DNA of 64,000 nt, taken from NCBI GenBank assembly GCA_946807835.1, contig OX327696.1, positions 942,501 through 1,006,500 on the forward strand. Reading direction: 5' to 3'. Below the pieces are notes generated by a model. That model was not told where the DNA came from. It did not search any database and was given only the letters and a program-made list of their open reading frames with translations. This DNA comes from Ailanthus altissimus. Taxonomy: Eukaryota; Streptophyta; Magnoliopsida; Sapindales; Simaroubaceae. The translations under genes were made by a program, and so were the position numbers. Each line of letters begins with the position of its first letter. The stretch's first letter is position 1. This document shows, piece by piece, positions 1 to 11,597 of the stretch.

Positions 1-288
1 AAAAAACTTTTGAATCAATGACCCAAAACCCACCTTTAATCACTGCCCAGAAATTAAAAAATATGATACATAAAAAATAAAAACTTGAGATTTCAAGTAA
101 AGTGAAAGATCCAGCCAAAATAGAAATACAAAAAATTTACGGCAACAAAAGATAAACAATAGAAACAGTCATCATCAAGTCTTGTGAAGTTATATGGACA
201 GAAACAGAAGCTGAGAGTTCGTTTTCTCATCAATTTTCTCAACAACCAAACAGATCATGAAAGGGGGGTTTTCGTTAAGAATCATTAC

Positions 289-430
289 CTGAGTTCTGCC
301 GCCCTTCTCCCAACAAGAAAGCAAAAAAGAGAAAAAAGTGAACTTGAGAAGCAGACAAGACGAAACAGAAAATTAAACAACAGGGAACAAAACAAAAGTC
401 CTTCCAAAGGGAGGACTTTGAAAAACATAT
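289..430 (-). other. Probable 5' UTR exon and first-intron donor of a gene running off the left edge
   Basis: On the minus strand a pyrimidine-rich stretch ends in GGCAGAACTCAG followed by GTAATGATT, a good donor at 288/287. The following intron carries a GATCTGTTTGGTTG-type sequence often seen at the start of plant 5' UTR introns. No protein is recognised and the exon has no convincing ORF, so it is read as a leader exon. The upstream limit is a guess. The plus-strand ORF over the same bases (184-432) has no recognisable content. Confidence 0.3.
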
Positions 431-450
431 AAATAAGTTTGAAGACAGTT

Positions 451-1592
451 AATAGATTAGATTTGGCTGCAATGGAATTGCTTTGCTAGACTAAAGTAAT
501 TGACTTCTTTTGACTTCACCAATCAAGTAATTTTTTTTTTTAATTTTCTGAATTGGCTTTTCTAATATATTAAATAATAAATATTTATTAATATTTTTAT
601 AATTATAATATTATTAGAATCTACTTAAGATTGTAAAGTACTTACAATGCAATTTATATTCATTATTGAGTTGAAATCTTCTTTTTGATTAACAAAAAAA
701 ATGAAATTATTTAATTTTTTTTTAAATTAAAAAATTAATTAAGAAGTTATCACTCCTTCAAGTAGAGACTCCAACCCTAATTCCAAGCCCCTTTGTTGTT
801 TTTTTACAGATAAAGAGAGAAAAACATAAACAATTTTGTTGTTTTAATTTTGTAGGAAAAAAATACTCGTGTGCAAAAGTCTTAATTTATTTTATTTTAT
901 TTTAATAAAAAAAATAAAATTATTTTACATGAAATATTGCAACATCTTGGGTTTTGTGTATATGTGAAATCACACCATAAGATTAGTTGTTGATACATAC
1001 GAGATATTGTCAAAATCAAGCATCGAAGACTTCCACAACCTGAAATTTATAATTTGTAATATTTTTTAAATTGCACATTTTTATATTCTATGGTATATTA
1101 TACTTTTTAAGTTGTGAGGTTTATGCATATTTAGGATTTTTTTTAAATACATATATAAAATTTAAGAATCTCATAATTAAAACATCTTAATTTTAAATAC
1201 TTTACGTAAATATTAAATTAAACATAATTTTATACTAATCAATTATAACACGCCACTTGTCTAAAAATATTTAAATGAATAATAATAATAATAACTAATA
1301 TATTTAAAAAATAATATCTATTAAAGATTTGATAAATCTTAAACCGTAGAATAAATCTAATGGATGAGAGGATTTTGAGAGAAAAGTAAATTAATTTCTT
1401 TCATAATTCTCACACTAATAAAAATAATAAAAATAGATTTTAAATCAAATTTTCGCTGTCTTTAATTAAAATTTAAATTAAATTCATGCATGCATAAATA
1501 TTAAAATTCATATACTATAAATATAAGTAATTATTCACAAATTATTCATTGATCATTGATTGATACATAATTCACCATTCATTCATACAATG

Positions 1593-1625
<33 letters not shown>

Positions 1626-3581
1626 CCCTATTTGTCTTTATTAACGCTCTTTCATACTTTAGCATTTTTTAAAAATAAATATTGATTTGAGCATTAAAGT
1701 GTATTTTTTTAATAGAAGAATGGCGCACTTTCATCAATTAAAAGATTACAAAAAAAGCATTAACTGTGTAGGTTCCAAACAAGTAATTTCACCTTCTTCT
1801 TATATAGAAGGCTTCTAACTCATCCCCTTTATTAAATCTATCCTTCATTTATATGAAAGGACTCAAATTTGACATTTTAAATAATTTGGGATATTATTAA
1901 TAATATTTTTGAAGTAAGACTATTTATCATTGTTGATAAAAAAAATAATTTATCAAACCAACGAGCTTTGAATTTATTTAATCGTAAGAATTAATACTTT
2001 GAACTTTTGTCTATTTGGTTTGAGACAACGGACTTGCTAGGCCTTCGATTGTTAAAGTGGTCACGATAACTTGAAAACACACGAAAACTATCTTTAAGAT
2101 CTCATCGTGTTTGGTTTCAGCAAAGACCTCTCTAATGCTTAAATTAAGTATGGGTTTTGAGAGAGGTTTTAAAAATAGTGAGAGAGAAAATATTGAATCG
2201 AGAATGAAAGTTTAAAGGTTGAGATATCACAATTTTTTCTATATCCATGTTTGAGCTTTTTTCTCTCTTTCTTATAAAATCGGTCTTGCTAGAATATTTT
2301 GGTAAAATATTCGTGTACTTATCTTTGTCAGTATTGTTGTTATTTTGGGTAATCTCTTAAGGTTTTTGATAAACTCTGAATGCTTTAGGTAACTCTCTGT
2401 TCTTTTAGCACAAATTTAGGGGATTGCTTCTTAAAGTAACATAATTATATCTCCTAAATAATGTTGGTTATTTCTTTGTAATTTTACATTTTCTGAGTCA
2501 TTTTTCCTTTTTAAGTTGTTGGTCATTGCTTGGCTCAGCTCTTATATTGCATGGTCTTTGTTCGGTCTTCTGATGTTGAACGTGTTTTGGTATCTTTACC
2601 GAGGTGATTTTTCCCATAGCATGCTTGATACCAGTCAGCTTAGGTCTTGCTTTGGTAGTCTGAGTGGGTAATTAAGTATATATTCACATGGTAACCCCTG
2701 ATCAGAATTAAAGCTAGTCGGTCTTGATTTATTTAATTCAATCAATCAAACAAGTTCTGTACCCTTTTAGTTGAGTGTGTTAGTTTTTTTAGATGATACT
2801 TGGACAGTCTACTTTTGTTATATACGGGCCCTTAACCCTCTTGGGCATTTTGGGCCGGCCTTTGATTGGACATGCTTCATAGGCGAATATTTGAGCTCAT
2901 GGGTATTGGGTCTTTAGCAAAATTTTCGGGAGAACAATCACAATATTCACATGTTTCAAAAATATTCTAATACTCAGTCGTTAAAAAAATATTCTTTAAA
3001 ATTAAATTTTAATAGGTAGAGTTTTAAAAATATCTAAATTATCTTTAATAATAATTCTAACTTGACAATTATATTCTAATCAATAATTTTTTTTTCTCTT
3101 TTTCTTCTCTTTTCCAAAATCAGTTAACATAAATTCCAATCTAAATAACACTCATTTGAACATATCTAATGGTGAAAATTAGAATTACGAATTTTAAGAG
3201 AAGCGAGAGAAAAAGAGAAAATCAAAAAGAGAGATTTAGATATTAAGTTTCTTAAATTAGACGAATTAAGTTATTAATTTTTTAAACATTTATTAATAAT
3301 TATTTTAAGTGTTATTTTACTTTACTATCTTTTACCAGTTAAATTTTAATAGATTTTAATTAATGATTAGGTATTGATGTATATTTTCAAAATGTATGGA
3401 TATTATTGATAAGTGACCTTATTTCGATAATATTGCCGAGAATATTCCTTAAATCTATCATTAATTTATATAAAGGGACTGAACCTAGTATCTTAATTTT
3501 AAATGTTATAGTAGCAACCATTCAAACAATTAGGTAATTATTCTCTTTTAATGTGTCTTTGCACATTGTCTTTTTTTTTAG
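451..3581. other. AT-rich intergenic spacer, no gene seen
   Basis: No coding ORF, splice-supported exon or clear element was found. It holds a (TA)n microsatellite at 1594-1624. The piece at about 2260-2940 is less AT-rich, with a GGCCC/GGGCC-rich patch near 2828-2860, and may be an old LTR fragment, but no ends or duplication could be found. Confidence 0.5.
1594..1624. repeat. (TA)n microsatellite
   Basis: An uninterrupted run of about 15 TA dinucleotides sits in AT-rich spacer. No gene is nearby. Confidence 0.9.
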
Positions 3582-3748
3582 AGTAATACTATATTTCTCA
3601 ATTTTAAGTGAAGTATCATGTACTTATTGAATAATTAATTTATAACTTTTAAAATTATTTATTATATTATTTTATTATTTAATAAATATTTAACATATTA
3701 TTTAAGATGAAAAATATTGAGCTCAAAATTAGAAAACAAAGTATTACT
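3582..3748. mobile_element. Small hairpin MITE (AGTAATACT termini)
   Basis: The left end AGTAATACTATATTTCTC and the inverse of the right end (AGTAATACTTTGTTTTCT) form an imperfect inverted repeat, with an AT-rich palindromic interior that cannot code. Similar hairpins with AGTAATGTTA-type ends occur at about 16.6, 18.5, 46.5, 46.7 and 57.6 kb, so this is one member of a local MITE family. The target-site duplication is unclear. Confidence 0.55.
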
Positions 3749-4559
3749 TTTTTTTTTTTCTGTTATCTTATAAACGTTGACGGTAACAAAGTTAGGACAT
3801 AAGACTTTTGGGAAATTGTTGAAAATATAGGGGGGTGCGTAGAGTATTAACTCAAAACTGATGGGGTCAAGAGATTTTTCTCGTGGAATGATGGTTCTTG
3901 TCATCACCCATTTTTCAAGCCCAAGTCAATTATTAACCCAACTATTGCAATCCGATATGGACCCATTATTGTTATCCATTACATTTAGAGCCGAATTTGG
4001 CCCATAAGCAATGCCCACCTCTTTATATATTTATAGTAACAATATTCTTCCTTCATTTAACAGTATTATATTGGATCAGTTTTTGTCAGTGAGTTTATAT
4101 AGTTTATTTTTACAATTAACATCTATTTTTTTTTTTGTCCAAGCTATTATAAGTCTAATGGTTAAAAGATGTTTTTTAATAGTATTAAGTTTATAAAGTT
4201 GAATTTCAATTGATATAGCACTAATTATTAATTATTAATTCTTTTATTCTTTATTTATAAGGTAATTATATAATATTAATAATCAAAATAAACATATTAG
4301 ATTCCACGTGGATTATCAATTGGCATAGAATTATTATAATAACAATAATAAATATTCTTTAAAAACTTTTTTTTCGAGTTGAGTTTATTTTTGTCAATAT
4401 AAAATCACACGTCAAAAGTCACATATGAACCACACTTGTTTAAAATGACAGGTGATTAATGAGTTTACAATGCATTTTATATAAATTTTAAGTTCGATTT
4501 CTCCTCCTTCAATATTATTTAAAAAAAGTCACGCATGAACCTCATCTGTTGAATCAGAA

Positions 4560-6209
4560 AATGTTCCCCCTGTTGCTGAATTTGACAGATTCTTATATGC
4601 CCGCCAAGTGTTCGATGAAGTGCCTGACTTGAATGTGGTATCAGCCACAACCCATAAGCATAATTGGCCGCTTTGCTAAGCAGCACCAACATGAAGAAGC
4701 TGTGTATCTTTTCTCAAGAATGCTTCTGTTGAACATCAGACCCAGCGAGTTCACATTTGGCACTGTGATTCATTCATCAACTTCGTTGAAGGACCTTAGC
4801 TTAGGCAAGCAACTTCATGCTTGCGCAACAAAGGTGGGACTTCAGTCGAATGTGTTTATGGGTACTGCTATTTTAGACATTTACACTTAAGCTTAGTTCC
4901 ATTGAGGAAGCTACAAGAGTTTTTAAAGATACCCACAAGCCAGATGTGGTTGCTTACACTACTATGATATGTGGGTTATTGAAGAAAGAGAGGTTTGAAG
5001 ATGCTGTCAAACTTTTTCAAGAGATGCCTGAGAGAAATGTTGTTACGTGGAATGCAATGATTGGACAGTATAGCCAAATGGGGCATAATGAGGAAGCTGT
5101 AAATCTCTTCATTTAGATGTTGAGAGAAGGGTCGGTGCCTAATCATTCAACTTTTCCTTGCGCTATCATTGCTGCTGCCAATATAGCTGCTGTCGGCATG
5201 AGCTAAGAGTTTTCATGCTTGTGCTGTTAAGCCCTTGGGTAAGCTTGATACATATGTTGGCAATTCTCTAATCAGATTTTATGCAAAATGTGGAAGCATG
5301 GAAGATAGTCTCTTGGTTTTTGACAAACTCGGCGAAAGCATGGAAGATAGTCCTTATGCTATCATTTCCGCTGCCAATATTGCTGCACTCGGCATGGGCA
5401 AGAGTTTTCATGCTTGTGCTGTTAAGTTCTTGGGTAAGCTTGATAGATATGTTGGCAATTCTCTAATCAGCTTTTATGCAAATGTGGAAGCATGAAAGAT
5501 AGTCTCTTGGTTTTTGACAAACCCGGGGAAAGAAATATTATTTCTTGGAATGCGGTAATATGTGGTTATGCACAGGATGGGAGAGGAGAAGAAGCTATAG
5601 AACTCTTTGAAAGAATGAGGGTTACAGGTATTAGACCTAATGGTGTTACTCTTCCTGGCCTGTTATGGGTATGTAATCATACAGGTCTTGTTGACAAGGG
5701 TTATTCATATTTCAATCAAGCAAGACTCGAGGATCCCGCCATGCTAAAGCCTGAGCAGTAGTGCTTGTATGGTAGATTTACTCTCTCCTTCGGGGCGTTT
5801 TAGAGAAGCAGAAGATTTTATTTATGATTTGCATTTCGATCCTGGAATTGGGTTCTGGAAAGCATTGCTTGGAGGCTGCCAGATTCACTCAAATATGGAA
5901 ATGGGTGAATTTGCAGCACGAAAAATCCTGGCGTTGGATCCTGGAGATGTATCATCATATGTGATGCTATCAAATGCACTCTCTGCAGCTGGTAAGTGGG
6001 ATGATGTATCCACGATAAGGAGAGAGATGAGGAGGAAGGGGAGGAAGATAGTTCCGGGTTTCAGTTGGATTGAAATCAGAAGCAAAGTTCATGCATTTGT
6101 CACTGGGGATCAGAACCATCATCTGAAAGATGAGATCTACATGTTCTTGAGGTCTTGTATAGAGCAAATAGGGGAGATTGAAGGCTCAAATTTTCTAACA
6201 TATAATTGA
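4560..6209 (+). pseudogene. PPR (PLS/E-type) pseudogene, At5g42450-like, with several frameshifts
   Basis: The translated pieces are those of an organelle RNA-processing PPR protein. Typical repeats are seen in turn: FDEVPDLNVVSAT, IIGRFAKQHQHEEAVYLFSR, NVVTWNAMIGQYSQMGHNEE and NIISWNAVICGYAQDGRGEE, then the E/E+ end (GIGFWKALLGGCQIHSN, LDPGDVSSYVMLSNA, PGFSWIEIRSKV). From memory of the family, the closest match is Arabidopsis At5g42450. The gene is dead. The reading frame changes near 4633, 4888, 5205, 5482 and 5762, and there are in-frame stops such as TAG at 5114. The N-terminal part before the first repeat is missing. The last piece (5769-6209) reaches a natural stop and is intact. It is convergent with the RING gene. 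A functional copy elsewhere in the genome is likely but is not visible here. Confidence 0.93.
5155..5546 (+). repeat. Tandem duplication of about 195 bp inside the PPR pseudogene
   Basis: The stretch GCTATCATT...AACATAGCTGC-type, coding for the AAANIAAVGM / AAANIAALGM and GKSFHACAVK repeats, occurs at 5162 and again at 5358, 196 bp apart. The following GGAAGCATG motif recurs 194 bp apart. The two copies differ by substitutions and two indels, so the duplication is not very recent. It repeats one PPR plus the linker. Confidence 0.88.
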
Positions 6210-6448
6210 TTTGATTCCATTAACTTCCGATTAATTCTGTATCGTGCCTATTTTACATCTAAATTACAAAGAATAGAATGCACACTTCCTCTAACAGAAG
6301 TTCCACTTAATACAATACAATAAAACACAATAGTACAAAAACACTATCCCAAATCAAAGCATGATTGACAAGCCAGAATCATCTCTAAGCATTCATCTGT
6401 GCTCTTCCCTACAATCTGGACACCAATTTTCATCCCAACTCCTTGCCA
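6210..6448. other. Short spacer between convergent PPR pseudogene and RING gene
   Basis: No gene is seen. It probably holds the poly(A) region of the minus-strand RING transcript: an AATAAA signal reads on the minus strand just to its right, and the CAATACAATA-rich piece at 6310-6330 could be a downstream element. Confidence 0.4.
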
Positions 6449-6449
6449 A

Positions 6450-6455
6450 TGACTT
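6450..6455 (-). terminator. Candidate poly(A) signal AATAAA for the RING-H2 gene
   Basis: The minus strand reads CAATAAACA here, about 265 bp past the predicted stop codon, within the last exon. This is a normal distance for a plant 3' UTR. Plant poly(A) signals are loose, so it is a candidate only. Confidence 0.4.
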
Positions 6456-6721
6456 GTTTATTGAGCAGTTGAGCCTGTGAATGGCACTTGCAAAGAAGCA
6501 GCAGCCTGGATGATGATATATATGTTTTGTTTGCATTTCCCTGTCGTAAAAAAGATTGGACCAAGAAATCTCATGAAACTCTTCTGAAGCTTCATGCTAC
6601 TCTCACTTGTGGCGTTAAGACTGGTATGCATGATGTTGGCATTTCGATCCATCAAAGGGACTTCATAGTCCATGTTCAAACATGATATCAAGCTATTCAA
6701 ACATAATCGGAACATGTCACC
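6456..6721 (-). other. Predicted last exon (stop codon plus 3' UTR) of the RING-H2 gene
   Basis: The minus strand has a pyrimidine-rich acceptor ATCTTTCAG at 6730-6722. Joined to the donor at 7243 it gives CCT G|GG TGA, so the protein ends GIPG and the remaining exon is untranslated. The exon is also open in another phase (6757-6458, about 90 residues past the acceptor), but that reading has no recognisable content. Confidence 0.5.
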
Positions 6722-9700
6722 CTGAAAGATGGCATACACTGTAATTAGATATTTCAATAAATAAATGCCAATTTATATGACTTTAAACAAATAAACTAAA
6801 GGCATCAGCTTCTGAATGCCCCAAATTTGAACCTAAATAAATAAATAAGTAGATTGAGAGAAATGCCTTCAACATTTGCCACAAAATTGCAAATATTATA
6901 ATTCCACATATGATGTGGTTAGCAAGATTTTGATCTGGTCCTAACAAGGACGAATTTAATAATTAAACCCAGAATATTCATTTTATGATTTTTGTTGACG
7001 ACAATCAGCAATTATGACTGCTACATTCATTTAGTACACAGTATGGCTGAATATGTATTAAGTTCAATTAAATAGATAAAAGGTAAGAGTGGGAAAAAAG
7101 AACATTAGTTATTTAGTTGAGTCTCATGAATCTTGATCTAGCAAGAATTCAATGCACGTCCAACTTGTCAATTAATCAAATCGAAAGAACCAGAAAGACA
7201 TGTATCATTAAATAATAAGTCAATAAATAAAAGAAAAATTACCAGGGATTCCTCTGCACTGCTCATGCTCTTTAGTTTCATTTCTCGCATCCCCAACATC
7301 TCTTTCTTGCTCAGAACATTGAGAACATCTTCCCTGTTCTTTTGGATTGCTTTGGGTAGTAGTTGCATCTCCATTTCTTGACTCTGAATGTTCTGAAGCT
7401 TGTGGATCATCACAATCCTGTGACCTTTGTAGGTCAGATGCTCCATCATTATTTTCCGTGACGGAAGATTCTTGACTAGTTTCTTCTTGGATGTTTGGTA
7501 ATCCACTTGAAGCTTTAGTATGAGCAAGGCGGGAAAGGCGACAAAGTGGACAAAGGGATGTTCCATCTCTTTCTTGCTCAGAACACTGAAAGCATCTTCC
7601 CTGTTCTTTTGGATTTCTTTGGGTAGTTGTTGCAACTCCATTTCTTGACTCTGAATGTTCTGAAGCTTGTGGATCATCACAATCCTGTGACCTTTGTAGG
7701 TCAGATGCTCCATCATTATTTTCCGTGACGGAAGATTCTTGACTAGTTTCTTCTTGGATGTTTGGTAATCCACTTGAAGCTTTAGTATGAGCAAGGAGGG
7801 AAAGGCGACAAAGTGGACAAAGGGACGTTCCATCTCTTTCTTGCTCAGAACACTGAAAGCATCTTCCCTGTTCTTTTGGATTTCTTTGGGTAGTTGTTGC
7901 AACTCCATTTCTTGACTCTGAATGTTCTGAAGCTTGTGGATCATCACAATCCTGTGACCTTTGTTGATCAGATGTTCTATAACTATTTTCTGTGATGGAA
8001 GATTCTTGAGTAGTTTCTTCTTGGATGTTTGGTAATTCACTTGAAGCTTTAGTATGAGCAAGGAGGGAAAGGCGACAAAGTGGACAAAGGGACGTTCCAT
8101 CTCTTTCTTGCTCAGAACACTGAAAGCATCTTCCCTGTTCTTTTGGATTTCTTTGGGTAGTTGTTGCAACTCCATTTCTTGACTCTGAATGTTCTGAAGC
8201 TTGTGGATCATCACAATCCTGTGACCTTTGTTGATCAGATGTTCTATAACTATTTTCTGTGATGGAAGATTCTTGAGTAGTTTCTTCTTGGATGTTTGGT
8301 AATTCACTTGAAGCTTTAGTAGGAGCAAGGAGGGAAAGGCGACAAAGTGGACATGTCGTGTGCGTCACAAGCCAGTGGTCAATGCAATCCATGTGAAATG
8401 CATGGCCACAAGCAGGTATCTGTTGAAGCTTATCTTCTGCTTGGTAGTCCCCAAGGCATACTGAGCATCTGCAACAGTAACAAGGTATCTCATCAAAATA
8501 TGGAAAAGCTGAAACAGTGAATCTTTGTTTTTGTCAGCCATTATTTTTGGATCAAATATTGTATTCTTAACATATTATCACATCATCTCGACTCTTCCTG
8601 GTGACAAAGTATTCAAAGAACCAACCATGCCAAATGGGAAGATGTGACAAGGGAAACTTAAATTTGACAACATGGAACAATTTCTTATGTAATATCCAAG
8701 AACGACTAAATTAGTTTGCTTGCTAGGCATAGGGAAGAACTCTTCCTTAGTACATCTCCCCGCAGCTGAACTCAATTGTGACCATCACACTAATGAATTT
8801 GGAGTATACGTACTACATTGTCTTACAATTAGTGGATTGATGTCAAAAACTTATGCCTATATTATGCATTGTTCGTGGGACATAATTAATAGTTCATTTT
8901 CTATGCTGGTAGTGAGTTTTACAGGCACAGAAAGGGAATCATATATATTTGACGAAAAGTCGTGGTCGCACACAACTGTATTTATCAAGGTTTTGGTAGT
9001 TACACAAACAACATGTAGAACAGGAACGGTGTACAATTCAAGTTATTCTTGTTTTACCAAGTGAGTTTTCAAGTTATTCTTGTTTTAACCAAAAAAAAAA
9101 GGTTAAAATCTATAACATTGCACGTTTTGTATATAAATCCATGCTAAACTTCTTCCGATGTGGCTGGCTACAAGGTTGGGTCATATTAAACTGAGCTCCT
9201 TGGGCCAGAGAATTGCTAAACTCTTCTTTCTTGTGACTTGTGGGGCAAACACCCATTATTAAATCATCCACTTGGTGTGTCATGGTGGGAGAAAAGGTTC
9301 AGTTCATATACACTCCAGCATATTAAAATCCAAAAACTATAAAGGGAAGTCCTTCTTACCCCACTTATGTCCCCTTATCTCTGCTTATGCATCTGAACAT
9401 TTTGTCTTTACATCTACATCACTAACTATATCAACGTCTAAAATGTGAAGACGAGTAGCTTTCCCACATCCCAGTACAAAATATTTACACTGTTCCCTTC
9501 CCTTCCATGGCCATCCACTAGTTACTACAAGGGGACAGGCTACCCTAAGGAGCATATTAAATTTTATTTAAGGAACATTTTAATTGTGGTAGTCCTTGCA
9601 CAAATAATGTTCCTCTAGATCAGCATGAACAACACAAAATATTCCTTCCAAATACTAGAGAAGACCGAGTGCCCTGATAAGTCAATAATAAAAAATACAA

Positions 9701-10857
9701 AATGTTGAAATCCTAGAACTTCTAATCAAAATGAATGCGGTATGATTACATGATTCATCAGTCAACAGACAATGAACAAAAGACTGCCGATACTCACTCT
9801 CCTATTTCCATTATGAGTTTTCTGCAAGTAGTCCAATAAAAAAATATACTCTTCACCATAATTATTTGAAAATAACAGCCAATTTGTTGGAGCAAAATAA
9901 GTTGTAGTTTTCCTTTTTTAATTTCTTTTTTTCCTAAATCAAATGATATGGATATGATTTCTCAAAATTGGACTCGAACATCTTAAAGCAATATATTTTC
10001 TCCTTCTCTATTGAAACCTTTGCTTGATCCCATCGGGATAACCCTCTCACCACTCATTTCTTTGGGTTCCAACCCGTTACCTCCCAATAACAATAGACAT
10101 GCGAAGAATGCCACTCAAGCTAAATGACTGATTGTTTCATAACTCTTGTGTATCTTCATCACAAGATCAACAGAATATCGAAGTGGGTTGACTAAAATTA
10201 AAAAGCCTCAAAATATTGAATCATTATCTAAAAATTTCTTGAATTTTCCCATACTGGGATTTAACATGCACTATAAGAAAAACTTATAACTCCCACATGC
10301 TCACTCACAAATATAGCAATAAGAATATGCAACATAGTAAATAAACAAAAAATCTAACGGAAAATTCAAATTTTTTTGAGAAAAAAGGGAAAATTCAATT
10401 AAACACAATAAACATTCAAACAATTCACAGAAAGCTCACTCACTGTGTGTCTTTGATAGAGAAGCTCTCCTTGTAAATGATAACTGGTAACATCTCTCTC
10501 AATTCTTTCTTCAAGCCCAACTCAGCCTAAAAGGAAAAGCACAACCAAGACCAAAAAAAAAAAAACATAAGAACAAGAACAGACACACAAATATAAAAGA
10601 GAACCAAAAAAAAAAAATCTTACTCTGGAGATGTCATCATTGATGTTAGTATGTAAAGAATTCCGCATTCGAAGAGAGGACCAATCAACTCTTCGGCGGC
10701 GAAGATAGAATAAGTAAAAGAGGAAAATAAGGATGAAAGTGAAGAAAATTGGAACTGAAAAAATGAAAGCTTGGTAAAGCTTCAGTTCGGCTGAAGCACC
10801 TGATGAAGATGTTGAATAGCAACAGCTAGTTGTTTGAGGATGGTTGTAATAAGACAT
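6717..10857 (-). CDS. ATL59-like: ATL58/59-like RING-H2 E3 ubiquitin ligase, four exons, C-terminal tail amplified
   Basis: This is a membrane-anchored ubiquitin ligase of the ATL family. Exons: 10857-10624 (78 codons), 10526-10444, 8468-7243 and 6721-6717. All junctions are GT-AG with matching phases. Exon 1 begins MSYYNHPQ and carries one membrane helix (residues about 30-52, FIFSVPIFFTFILIFLFYLF), then RRRR and VDWSSL. Exon 2 reads AELGLKKELREMLPVIIYKE, the conserved ATL58/59 block. The RING-H2 is complete: C107-x2-C110, C126, H128, H131, C134, C145-x2-C148, with DHW before the last pair. ATL58/59 relatives recalled from memory are about 225-235 residues. Here the protein is 515, because exon 3 has four copies of an 89-residue unit starting at the last RING CPLC (residues 145-500). 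Splicing at G|GTAATT to 6721 gives a stop at once (GIPG end); without that splice it runs to 7220 (521 residues). Intron 2 is 1975 bp. The unusual tail is intact and in frame, so the gene is probably functional. Confidence 0.88.
7286..8353 (-). repeat. Four tandem 267-bp (89-codon) units inside RING-gene exon 3
   Basis: The marker GACAAAGTGGACA recurs at 7540, 7807, 8074 and 8341, exactly 267 bp apart. Units in protein order are 8353-8087, 8086-7820, 7819-7553 and 7552-7286. Units 1 and 2 share ESSITENSYRTSDQQ and units 3 and 4 share ESSVTENNDGASDLQ. Units 1-3 end CFQCSEQERDGTSL, whereas unit 4 keeps CSQCSEQERDVGD, probably the original end. Each begins with CPLCRLS. Because 267 is a multiple of three, every frame stays open, which explains a long shadow ORF (8328-7168). 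Confidence 0.97.
8469..10443 (-). other. Intron 2 of the RING-H2 gene
   Basis: The donor is CA|GTGAGT at 10443 and the acceptor TGTTGCAG|A at 8469. The split codon CA|A restores Gln just before the first RING cysteine. The 1975 bp hold no exon that I can support; ORFs at 8578-8775 and 8720-9064 have no recognisable content. Confidence 0.85.
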
Positions 10858-11551
10858 AATTAATTCTCTCTACTTCAAAACAATAAACACCCCAGAAATT
10901 TAATACATAGTTACACATATAAATCAACAAGAGCAATTTTTTTATGAAAAAAGAAAAAGAACAAATCTTAAAGATTCAATTTTTCTGAGATTTGGAGAAA
11001 TCCCAGATGAGAAATGAAGTTTCTAGTTGTAATTAGAAGTTGCACAAATCTCGAGAGGCATAAAAATGGAGAGAGATTGGTTAAGTGCTATTATTAAGAT
11101 ACAAGAACAGCTTGAGGATTTAACAAAATGGCCAAATGGGGTTTCCTTAAATGGGTTATTGGACATTAATTTCCATAAACAGAAGATGAACTAAACCAAA
11201 AAATGGTTGAACAATGCAAGTTTTGTAAGAATTATCAAGCTGCAACAAGCAATCTTGAGAGGTTAAACCGTTAAAGTAGCATAAATGAATATAAATTAAA
11301 CCCAAAAAAAAAAAAAACAAGAAGATAAAAAAAGATTCTAGAATGCAAGCTATTTGGAGCAAACTCAGGTAGTAAAAAAAAACGAGACTTTTCTCAAAGA
11401 ACTAATGAAACCCGGATGGGCAAATCAGATTTTTATGAAGTGAAAAGTCAAATGAAAATGATTAACAAAGACAAAACAACACATAAAGAGTAGATCAGCA
11501 AACAGAGACCAAGATAGACAGAGAGAGGCAATGTGAAGTGATCTTTAACTG

Positions 11552-11597
<46 letters not shown>

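Noticed and set aside
184..432. 82-residue plus-strand ORF
   Set aside because: Low-complexity Lys/Arg/Asn-rich translation without any known motif. The opposite strand explains the region better as a leader exon and intron.
2260..2940. Possible old gypsy LTR in the left spacer
   Set aside because: Only base composition and a GGCCC patch suggest it. No ends, TATA block or second copy in the window.
6458..6757. 99-residue minus-strand ORF as a separate gene or extra RING-gene domain
   Set aside because: The translation has no known motif, and splicing from 7243 to 6721 puts a stop at once. It is treated as 3' UTR.
7168..8328. A 386-codon minus-strand ORF in a second frame over the RING-gene repeats
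   Set aside because: It is open only because the 267-bp unit is a multiple of three without stops in that frame. The other frame continues the RING domain, keeps the CPLC motif and joins upstream exons in phase.
7286..8353. Regular repeats as a possible CRISPR-like array
   Set aside because: Units are contiguous 267-bp coding repeats without spacers, in a plant gene.
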